Assembly (NCBI GenBank): GCA_963810305.1
Contig: CAWEMY010000017.1
Span: forward strand, 392,804 to 456,803
DNA from: JACDCA01 sp963810305
GTDB lineage: Bacteria; Acidobacteriota; Vicinamibacteria; Vicinamibacterales; 2-12-FULL-66-21
Direction of reading: 5' to 3'
DNA: 64,000 bases
A program made the position numbers and the translations under genes. Below the pieces are notes generated by a model. It saw only the letters and a list, made by a program, of their open reading frames with translations. It was not told the DNA's origin and made no database searches. Numbering within the stretch: the stretch's first letter is position 1; the number at the start of each line of letters is the position of its first letter. Positions 57,901 through 64,000 of this stretch are shown here, in pieces.

Positions 57901-58422
57901 ATGACGATCGGGGCGCGGGGCGCGGAGCGCGGTGCGCGGGGCGTAGGGCGCGAGTCACCGTCAGCGACCACGACGTCGAGAAACGTTCTCGTGCGTGAAT
58001 GGCAGGGCCCGGTAGGCCAGTGGTGGAGCCGGCTGAAAGAGCCGAGCGCGCTGCGCGAGCCATTCGTGCCTCAACGGGCCGGCCAGGGCGGCACGCCGAC
58101 GCAACAGGAGATCCAGGCCGGTCTCGTCGTCTCGTGGAATGCGCAGACCGGCGAGGTCAGCGGCATCGAGAACATCCGTCCCGGGTTCGTGAAGCGGGAC
58201 GAGATCGCGTGGATCGGCACGCACCGCCACGCAGCCAACGGCAACCAGATCTACGTCGCGAGTTACCTGTTCATGTATCCGCTGGATCTGCCGCCCGGCG
58301 CCAGGACGCTGGTGCTGCCGGTCAACGATCGCGTTCGTATCATGGCGATCACCGCCGTCCGTGAACCCGCGGCGGTCCGCGCGGCGACGCTGCTCTACGC
58401 CCAGGACCTGCCGACGAAGTGA
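54954..58422 (+). CDS. GH38-family alpha-mannosidase-like glycosidase, exported, one frameshift
   Basis: About 1155 residues. A signal peptide (ATVAASIVSLATLYSQ) precedes the GH38 catalytic domain. ATAHLDSQWNW gives the zinc ligands His38 and Asp40, and YLPDCFGFPWSLP carries the nucleophile Asp151. A further block, WHQFHDDLTGTC, contains the late zinc His. The C-terminal beta domains follow. A break near 57330 joins ERYGLPARD to the frame ending QDLPTK. Six heptamers at 57910-57951 are read within the coding sequence as GARGAERGARGVGRES. The gene overlaps kinase 5 by four bases. Confidence 0.88.
57910..57951. repeat. Six tandem heptamers inside the GH38 gene (consensus GGGGCGC)
   Basis: Units are GGGGCGC, GGGGCGC, GGAGCGC, GGTGCGC, GGGGCGT, AGGGCGC. 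Since 42 bases is a multiple of three, the frame survives and the array codes for a Gly-Ala-Arg-rich loop. Confidence 0.85.
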
Positions 58423-60995
58423 CAACCCACATGAGTAGCCTTGCCGCAGGCGCCCGTCTTGGTCCCTACGTGGTGACCGAGGCGCTTGGCGCTGGAGGAA
58501 TGGGCGAGGTGTATCGCGCGCGCGATACGCGGCTCGAGCGTGACGTCGCCATCAAGATCCTTCCGGCGCAGCTCGCACAGGATACCGACCGGCGCGCGCG
58601 GTTCGAGCGCGAAGCCAGGGCGGTCGCGGCGCTGTCGCATCCGAACATCCTGGCCATTCACGACGTCGGCGCGTATGACGGCACGACTTACGCCGTAACC
58701 GAGTTGCTCGAAGGTGAAACGCTTCGCCAGCGGTTGGAAGCTGGCGCCCAGCCGCCGCGCAAGGCGGTCGAGATCGCCGTCCAGATTGCGAACGGGCTCG
58801 CCGCTGCGCACGATAAAGGAATCGTTCATCGGGATCTGAAACCCGAGAACGTGTTCATCACCCGTGACGGACGGGTCAAGATCCTCGACTTCGGCCTGGC
58901 GACGGAGCTCGGCAAGGCTTTGCCGGATTCGCCGACGATCGCCGGGGGTACCGAGCCCGGCATGATCCTCGGCACGGTCGGCTACATGTCGCCGGAGCAG
59001 GTTCGCGGCGCGCGGGCGGATCACCGGACCGACATCTTCGCGCTCGGTGCCGTCCTCTTCGAACTGCTGACGGGACGACGCGCGTTCCGGCGCGACACCG
59101 CGGCGGAAACAATGACTGCGATCCTGAAAGAGGACGTTCCGGAGCTCTCGGTCAGCGGCAGCCACATCCCGCAGGGGCTCGATCGCATCACCCGCCGCTG
59201 CCTTGAAAAGAATCCGGACGAGCGCATGCAGTCGGCGCGGGATATCGCGATTGCTCTGGAGGCAGTCTCAGGCAGCGACGTGTCGAGCGCCCGTGCCGCC
59301 GGCCCACCTGCAGTCAAGCCGCGCCCGCGCTGGCCTCGTCTCGCAGCGGGCCTCGCGCTGCTGGTGGCGGCCGCCGCCGGCGGCTATCTGGTCGCCATTA
59401 GCCTGGCATCACGCACGACTCCGGACGATCTCCCGCGCTATACCCAGCTGACATTCCGCCGCGGTGAGATTCGCGGCGCCCGCTTCACGCCCGATGGCCA
59501 GAGCGTCGTCTACAGCGCTGTCTGGGACAGTGAGCCCCAGCGCGTCTACTCGGTTCGCCTCGACAATCCACGGTCGTCCGCTCCTCCGATCGCCGACGCG
59601 GCTCTGCTGGCGGTCTCGCGATCGGGCGTTATGGCGATCGCGACGCGCCCCGAGCGTCGGGATACTTTCATGGAGCTGGGAACGCTGGCAGAGATCCCGC
59701 TCAGCGGCGGTGCTCCGCGGGAAGTCCTCGAGCACGTCAGCCAGGCCGCCTTTTCACCGGATGGGCGCATCGCCGTCGTCCGCACGGAGGGAGGACGCTC
59801 GCGTCTGGAGTTCCCGATCGGAACTGTGGTGTACGAAACCGCTGGTTGGCTTTCGTCGCCGCGCATCTCACCCGCCGGTGATCGCATCGCCTTCCATGAG
59901 CATCCGCTGCACGACGACGATCGAGGATGGCCGGCCATCATTGAGGTCGCGACGCGGGCCAAGCGGAATCTCGCGGCCGAACACATTTCGCTCTCGGGCC
60001 TGGCGTGGACGCCGGACGGCCGGGAGGTGTGCTTCGCCGTCACCAGAACGATCAGCTGCGTCGCCATCCAGACCCAGGCGGTCCGTGACGTGGTGCGAGG
60101 AGCACCGCGCCTGATCTTGCACGACATCGCCAGCGATGGCCGGATGCTCGCGTCGGCATACACCGTTCGCGCGTCTCTAGCGGCCGGTCAGGTAGGTGAG
60201 CGTGAGGTCGATCTCTCGTGGCAGGACGTCGCCTACCCGGTTGAGTTCAGTGCTGATGGAAGGCGCCTCCTCTTTGGGGACATAGGATATGGCGTCAGCC
60301 TTCGCCCGCTGGACGGCGGACCACCGGTGCGGCTCGGCGACGGGGTCCCCGCCGGGTTGTCGCCCGACGGGCGATTCGTACTCGCGCTGACTCCCGATGT
60401 CCCCACACGCCTGATCCTCCTGCCGACCGGCCCTGGAGGAACGCGGACGCTCCCGCGCGGCGCTCTCGAGACGCATACCTGCGCGGCATGGATGCCCGAT
60501 GGCCGCCGCATCGTGGTTTCAGCGTCAGAGCCAGGCCGGGGCTCGCGGCTCTATCTCCAGAGTCTCGATGGCGGCGATCCTCGCGCTTTTACCGCGGAAG
60601 GCGTCCGGCTGACGCCGTATGTGGCACGCGTCGTATCGCCGGACGGCCGCTTCGTCATTGCGATCGGTCCGGACCAGGAGCCGGCGCTCTATCCGGTCGA
60701 TGGTGCCGCCCCACGGCCGATTCCAGGTCTCGGGCAGGATCTCTGGCCAATTGGATGGGGTGAGACGTCGCAGTCAGTGTTCGCGAGGACCCGCGCCATG
60801 GCGCGTCTCAGCCCTGTGTTCAAGATCGACCTGTCGACTGGGCGCAGGCAGCTATTGGCCGAGCTCGGCCCCCGCGATCCAGCCGGCGGGCCGCTCGCGC
60901 TAATGCCGATTCTGACGCCCGACGGTCAACGCTACGCGTACTCTGTCCTGCAGTTCTTGGGTGATCTCTTCCTCATAGACGCTTCGCGGCGGTAA
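58419..60995 (+). CDS. Receptor-like Ser/Thr protein kinase with PD40 propeller (kinase 5)
   Basis: An intact frame of 858 residues. Features are GAGGMGEVY, Lys46 in VAIKIL, IVHRDLKPENV, ILDFGLAT and VGYMSPEQ, a membrane helix (GLALLVAAAAGGYLVAIS) near residue 320, and a propeller with FTPDGQSVVYS, FSPDGRIAVV, WTPDGREVCF, FSADGRRLLF and WMPDGRRIVVS. GTG 58419 overlaps the GH38 stop (GTGA); ATG 58431 is the alternative. It is the third kinase here that begins in the stop codon of an enzyme gene. Confidence 0.93.
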   Translation: MTTHMSSLAAGARLGPYVVTEALGAGGMGEVYRARDTRLERDVAIKILPAQLAQDTDRRARFEREARAVAALSHPNILAIHDVGAYDGTTYAVTELLEGETLRQRLEAGAQPPRKAVEIAVQIANGLAAAHDKGIVHRDLKPENVFITRDGRVKILDFGLATELGKALPDSPTIAGGTEPGMILGTVGYMSPEQVRGARADHRTDIFALGAVLFELLTGRRAFRRDTAAETMTAILKEDVPELSVSGSHIPQGLDRITRRCLEKNPDERMQSARDIAIALEAVSGSDVSSARAAGPPAVKPRPRWPRLAAGLALLVAAAAGGYLVAISLASRTTPDDLPRYTQLTFRRGEIRGARFTPDGQSVVYSAVWDSEPQRVYSVRLDNPRSSAPPIADAALLAVSRSGVMAIATRPERRDTFMELGTLAEIPLSGGAPREVLEHVSQAAFSPDGRIAVVRTEGGRSRLEFPIGTVVYETAGWLSSPRISPAGDRIAFHEHPLHDDDRGWPAIIEVATRAKRNLAAEHISLSGLAWTPDGREVCFAVTRTISCVAIQTQAVRDVVRGAPRLILHDIASDGRMLASAYTVRASLAAGQVGEREVDLSWQDVAYPVEFSADGRRLLFGDIGYGVSLRPLDGGPPVRLGDGVPAGLSPDGRFVLALTPDVPTRLILLPTGPGGTRTLPRGALETHTCAAWMPDGRRIVVSASEPGRGSRLYLQSLDGGDPRAFTAEGVRLTPYVARVVSPDGRFVIAIGPDQEPALYPVDGAAPRPIPGLGQDLWPIGWGETSQSVFARTRAMARLSPVFKIDLSTGRRQLLAELGPRDPAGGPLALMPILTPDGQRYAYSVLQFLGDLFLIDASRR

Positions 60996-61094
60996 CCGCT
61001 GCGGAAGGTTCAGGGTTCAAAGCTTCGCGGGAGCATTGAGGAAATCGTCAGACTGCTGAGTTGAAGTCAGGATTCCATCAAATCCCGAACGCCG

Positions 61095-62189
61095 ATGCAC
61101 CGCCGTCTACCAATCGCTTCATACATCGCGCTCGGCGTCGCAGCCGTACTTCCGCTCGGCGCGGCTGGTCGTCAGCAACTCCCACAGATCCCGCTAGTCC
61201 CGGGGCTGAAGATCACGTTCGCCGTCCACGTGCCGGATGCCGGGCCCGCCGGCATCGCGCAGGGTGATTACGAAATGGTCGTCGCGGTGAGCAGCGTCAC
61301 CGACGACGCAATCGGGTTGTCGACGAGGATCGAGGCGAAAGATGCGTCCGGCAAGCCGCTGGATCTGGACATCACCCGGCGCGTGTCGCGGCAGGATGTC
61401 GCGGCGGCTCGCCGGCAGATCCTTGGCTTTCACACGGACGACCCCGGCGAAATCCCCGGCAGCACCTCGCTTGGTCCGTCGCTCGCGGTCTTGCGAGATC
61501 TCAAGACTGACGGCCGGGCGCAGTTCTCGGTCCAGAACTTCCGGCACCTGTCCACCAGCACCGGCGTTCTTACCCGCGCGGCCGATTCCCCGATCAATTT
61601 TCCAGTGCTCGTCAACGGCGAGCGCGTTACGCTGCCGGCGATCCGGGCTACCGGACAGTTGAAGTACGGAGAGAACGTCCGGCCGTGGGAGTACTACCTG
61701 CTGGACCATCCGCAGCAGCCGCTCACTTTGCACTTTGAGCACGGCGCGGTCGCCGCCGGTATTCCCTTCAAGCCCGAAACCACGCGGGACATCGTCCGCA
61801 TCGATTTTCCCGGGAACGATCGGCTGGAGAAGGGGCTGCGTGAGGCGTGCCGGGTTGAGGTCCCCGGCGTCTATTTCGATTTCAACCGCGCGACGCTGAA
61901 CCCGCTGTCGCGATCTGCATTGAGCGAGATCGCCGGTCTGCTCAAGCGTCAGACCTGGCAGATCGCCATCGAGGGGCACACCGACAATGTCGGAACGGAC
62001 GCCTACAACCAGGACCTCTCGAGCCGGCGGGCCGCCGCCGTGAAGGATGCGCTCGTCCGCGACTTCGGCGTCGCCGCCGGACGTCTCACCACCGCTGGAT
62101 TCGGCGAAAGCCGTCCGCGCGAGACCAATGAGACGATCGCCGGCCGGGCACGCAATCGCCGGGTCGAACTCGTTCGGGAGTGCAAGTAA
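61095..62189 (+). CDS. OmpA-family outer-membrane/peptidoglycan-binding protein
   Basis: 364 residues. The N-terminus has a signal (YIALGVAAVLPLGAAG). Residues 30-250 are a beta-rich domain of no known family. The C-terminal OmpA-like domain (about 255-362) has VYFDFNRATLNPLSRSAL, IAIEGHTDNVGTDAYNQDLS, RRAAAVKDALV, TTAGFGESRPRETNETI and GRARNRRVEL. These include the conserved Asp and Arg that bind diaminopimelate, so it should anchor the envelope to the wall. It follows kinase 5 after 99 non-coding bases in which I see nothing. Confidence 0.9.
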   Translation: MHRRLPIASYIALGVAAVLPLGAAGRQQLPQIPLVPGLKITFAVHVPDAGPAGIAQGDYEMVVAVSSVTDDAIGLSTRIEAKDASGKPLDLDITRRVSRQDVAAARRQILGFHTDDPGEIPGSTSLGPSLAVLRDLKTDGRAQFSVQNFRHLSTSTGVLTRAADSPINFPVLVNGERVTLPAIRATGQLKYGENVRPWEYYLLDHPQQPLTLHFEHGAVAAGIPFKPETTRDIVRIDFPGNDRLEKGLREACRVEVPGVYFDFNRATLNPLSRSALSEIAGLLKRQTWQIAIEGHTDNVGTDAYNQDLSSRRAAAVKDALVRDFGVAAGRLTTAGFGESRPRETNETIAGRARNRRVELVRECK

Positions 62190-62195
62190 CCCGAC

Positions 62196-62237
62196 CGACT
62201 ATCGACTAACGACTAACGACTAACGACTGACGACTCC
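62196..62237. repeat. Six tandem heptamers (consensus CGACTAA)
   Basis: A period-7 array between the OmpA-like stop and the convergent YbjQ gene. Units are CGACTAT, three CGACTAA, CGACTGA, CGACTCC. Confidence 0.85.
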
Positions 62238-62245
62238 GTAAGGGG

Positions 62246-62563
62246 TTAGCAGACCACGGCCGTGCCGCTGACCGACACCATCAGCATCCCGTTGTTCTGC
62301 CCGAGCACCTCGTAGTCGAGGTCGATGCCGATGACGCCGTTGGCACCGAGCTCGCTGGCGCGCTGCTCCATCTCTTTCATCGCAACAGACCGGGCTTCCG
62401 CCAGTCCCTTCTCATAGGTCGCCGAACGTCCGCCGACGATGTCGCGTACGGACGCGAAAATGTCGCGGAACACGTTGGCGCCGATGATCGCCTCGCCGGT
62501 GACAACGCCGAGGTAGCGGCTGACGGGCTTGCCTTCGACAACGGTTGTGGTGGTCAGTAGCAT
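62246..62563 (-). CDS. ybjQ: YbjQ/UPF0145 family protein
   Basis: 105 residues, the family length, from ATG 62563 behind AAGGAG. The frame to 62629 is an unneeded extension. Family features are LTTTTVVEGKPVSRYLGVVT, GEAIIGANVFRDIFASVRD, ARSVAMKEMEQRASELGA and NGVIGIDLDYEVL. YbjQ-type proteins form ring pentamers; the function is unknown, with a heavy-metal-binding guess only. Confidence 0.88.
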   Translation of the reverse strand: MLLTTTTVVEGKPVSRYLGVVTGEAIIGANVFRDIFASVRDIVGGRSATYEKGLAEARSVAMKEMEQRASELGANGVIGIDLDYEVLGQNNGMLMVSVSGTAVVC

Positions 62564-62642
62564 CGAGCTCAACTCCTTACCTACATATACGTATCCGCCC
62601 CCGGGATTCTCCATCGGAGGCTGGGGCACGAATATGTAGGTC

Positions 62643-62852
62643 GTAGTCCAGCCCTTCAGGGCTGAGACGCCGCCGCAGCCCAGAGGCTGGACCCTCTGTC
62701 GCTGATGCAGCCCTAAAGGGCTGGACCCTCTGTCGCTAATGCAGCCCTAAAGGGCTGGACCCTCTGTCGCTGATGCAGCCCTAAAGGGCTGGACTACGAG
62801 TGCGCAGCCCTAAAGGGCTGGACTGCGAGTGCGCAGCCCTAAAGGGCTGGAC
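62643..62852. repeat. Array of seven CAGCCCT-AAGGGCTG palindromes
   Basis: The first copy (62643-62664) is in the orientation GTAGTCCAGCCC; six follow as GCAGCCCTAAAGGGCTGGAC or near it, starting at 62675 (degenerate), 62707, 62741, 62775, 62804 and 62833. Periods are 34 bases for the middle copies, with the constant spacer CCTCTGTCGCTGAT, then 29 bases. Spacers are near-identical. It fills the gap between ybjQ and the HEXXH gene. Confidence 0.92.
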
Positions 62853-62892
62853 TACGGGTGGTGAGACCCCCTCGAATCGCGCCTTCAAGAGA

Positions 62893-63417
62893 TTAGCGTG
62901 GGGGTCTTCGGGACTTGCGTTCAGCGAGCCCGAGTGAGACCGTTCGCGCCTCGAGAGTCCTCCAATAGCGCTCCGCGCTGGCGCGTTGCGCCGGAGGCAG
63001 GGCGGCCAGGCGACTCCGCACAAAGTCTGCTTGCAGGCGCCGCGCGGCGTACTCGTCATCGGTCTCGTGCACTTGCTCGTGCAGGAGTGTCGCTGCCAGC
63101 CGCAGCAGGTGGAAGGCACTGCGATCGCGCGTGGCGTCACGGTAGACCTCAGACTCCGCGTTGACGTAGATCTTCGGATCGTCGGGGATCCTGAACGCGT
63201 TCAGCCCCACGGGCGGGGCGACACCTTCCGTTCGGCTGTAAAGCGCGCGCACCTGTTCCGGAGAGACTACGCGGACAGCATTGAGTGGTTGAGGGAGCAG
63301 ACGTAGCGCCTCGTCGACGACGGAGACGCCGGCATGCGGGGTAAGCTCGGCGCCGCCGGGGACTGCCATCAACATCAAGAGCACACGTATCGCGCCGGCG
63401 CAAACCGCGGGGAGCAT
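62893..63417 (-). CDS. Putative secreted HEXXH zinc metallopeptidase-like protein
   Basis: 174 residues. The N-terminus is a signal-like segment (GAIRVLLMLMAVPGGAE). A helix carries LLHEQVHETDDEYAA, where His113, Glu114 and His117 make the HEXXH zinc motif; Glu122 five residues later may be a third ligand. The surrounding AFHLLRLAATLLHEQVH layout is like small gluzincins. No catalytic domain is otherwise recognisable and the protein is short, so activity is a hypothesis. Confidence 0.65.
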   Translation of the reverse strand: MLPAVCAGAIRVLLMLMAVPGGAELTPHAGVSVVDEALRLLPQPLNAVRVVSPEQVRALYSRTEGVAPPVGLNAFRIPDDPKIYVNAESEVYRDATRDRSAFHLLRLAATLLHEQVHETDDEYAARRLQADFVRSRLAALPPAQRASAERYWRTLEARTVSLGLAERKSRRPPR

Positions 63418-63562
63418 CGGCCAACCTTAGATTTGGCGGTCGGCCTCGACAATCAGCATGAGCGGCCGGATCGGCGCGCGGCCCACTTTGGCCAGCGTTG
63501 GCCACACCCGCCGGTCGCGGCATGCTGAAGTAACATCGGCGGAACTCCGCTGCTGAGGGCCG

Positions 63563-64000
63563 ATGGTCGAACGACATTCTGCGCTTGATCAGGACACGCC
63601 GCCCGAGCGCCGCCTCGAGTCGTGGAAGGAGATCGCCGTCTACCTGAATCGCGGCGTGCGCACGGTGCGACGCTGGGAAAAGGAGGAGGGCCTCCCGGTT
63701 CATCGGCAGGCGCACAAGAAACTCGGCACGGTCTACGCCCACCAGTCGGAGCTCGACACCTGGCGTGAAGGTCGGCGCGCTCCGCGCACAGACGGCAGAC
63801 ATGCGGCAGATGCCGAGGGGTCGGCTCCGAGGCGAGTAATGATTGCCGTGCTGCCGTTCGACAGCCTCGCAGAAAGCGGTGAGAGCGACTACATCGCCGA
63901 GGGGCTGACCGAAGAGATGATCAGTCACCTCGGTCGATTCAGCCCTGAGACGCTCGGCGTGATCGCGCGGACGACGGTGATGATGTATCGGCGGACGGCC
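63563..64000 (+). CDS. HTH-TolB(-TPR) regulator, N-terminal part (cut by window edge)
   Basis: ATG 63563 opens a frame that runs off the window. The first 70 residues are a MerR/excisionase-like helix-turn-helix (SWKEIAVYLNRGVRTVRRWE, GLPVHRQAHKKLGTVYAHQS, ELDTWREGRR). Then begins the FlgO/TolB-type domain (MIAVLPFDSLAESGESDYIA, EGLTEEMISHLGRF), the same module as in the broken kinase at 14569. TPR repeats are expected next. A TAACAT at 63531-63536 could be its -10. Confidence 0.85.
   Translation, partial: MVERHSALDQDTPPERRLESWKEIAVYLNRGVRTVRRWEKEEGLPVHRQAHKKLGTVYAHQSELDTWREGRRAPRTDGRHAADAEGSAPRRVMIAVLPFDSLAESGESDYIAEGLTEEMISHLGRFSPETLGVIARTTVMMYRRTA

Noticed and set aside
62643..62852. CRISPR array
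   Set aside because: Repeats are palindromic and regularly spaced, but the 9-14 base spacers are near-identical and no cas gene is present.

Overview
The window looks like an Acidobacteriota chromosome, probably class Vicinamibacteria. This is inferred from gene content, not from a marker gene. It is GC-rich and holds many large receptor-like Ser/Thr kinases with beta-propeller sensor ends, a PadR regulator beside a MacB/FtsX-type (ADOP) permease, a HTH-TolB-TPR regulator, DinB, DUF2092, DUF2911 and DUF3891 proteins, exported peptidases and a GH38 enzyme. I saw no rRNA, tRNA, prophage, transposase or CRISPR array. Nearly everything is chromosomal, and the unusual content lies in repeats, gene junctions and promoter architecture.

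Layout. 0-6 kb: end of an amidohydrolase, a frame-broken rhomboid protease, a short coiled-coil gene, and a minus-strand run of a small basic ORF, a BNR/Asp-box protein and a creatininase-like amidase. 6-9 kb: kinase 1. 9-12 kb: DUF1697, a secreted unknown, DUF2092. 12-18.7 kb: a metallophosphoesterase and two near-identical msrA copies flanking a small secreted protein, a shattered kinase-TolB-TPR gene and a trypsin. 18.7-23 kb: aromatic amino-acid decarboxylase overlapping kinase 3. 23-29 kb: DUF2092 remnant, M19 dipeptidase, arylamine N-acetyltransferase, NmrA-like protein plus MFS exporter, YhbY. 29-35 kb: DUF2911; an ArsR-SRPBCC-DinB operon with a clear operator; a 0.7-kb non-coding stretch with inverted repeats; TPR, DinB-like and secreted proteins. 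35-39.9 kb: cupin, M1 and M24 peptidases, an HtrA-like pseudoprotease and a LuxR-type HTH protein. 39.9-44.4 kb: TolB-like propeller, PadR, ADOP permease, DJ-1/PfpI protein. 44.5-50.2 kb: alpha/beta hydrolase, DUF3891, HNH protein, lipoprotein, DoxX-like, Tat-exported class V aminotransferase. 50.2-61 kb: arginase-kinase pair, phosphodiesterase, and GH38-kinase pair. 61-64 kb: OmpA-like protein, YbjQ, a palindrome array, an HEXXH protein and the start of a HTH-TolB regulator.

Themes. (1) Many genes have a TANNAT -10 box exactly 6-7 bases before the start codon, which implies leaderless transcription. (2) Three kinases begin inside the stop codon of an enzyme gene (decarboxylase, arginase, GH38), suggesting enzyme-kinase translational coupling. 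(3) Two intergenic repeat families occur: a CAGCCCT-AAGGGCTG palindrome and short tandem arrays with 7- or 8-bp periods, one of which lies inside the GH38 coding sequence. (4) About a third of the genes carry isolated single-point frameshifts. Residual assembly errors are the likeliest cause for most; the kinase at 14.6-17 kb, with about ten breaks, looks different.
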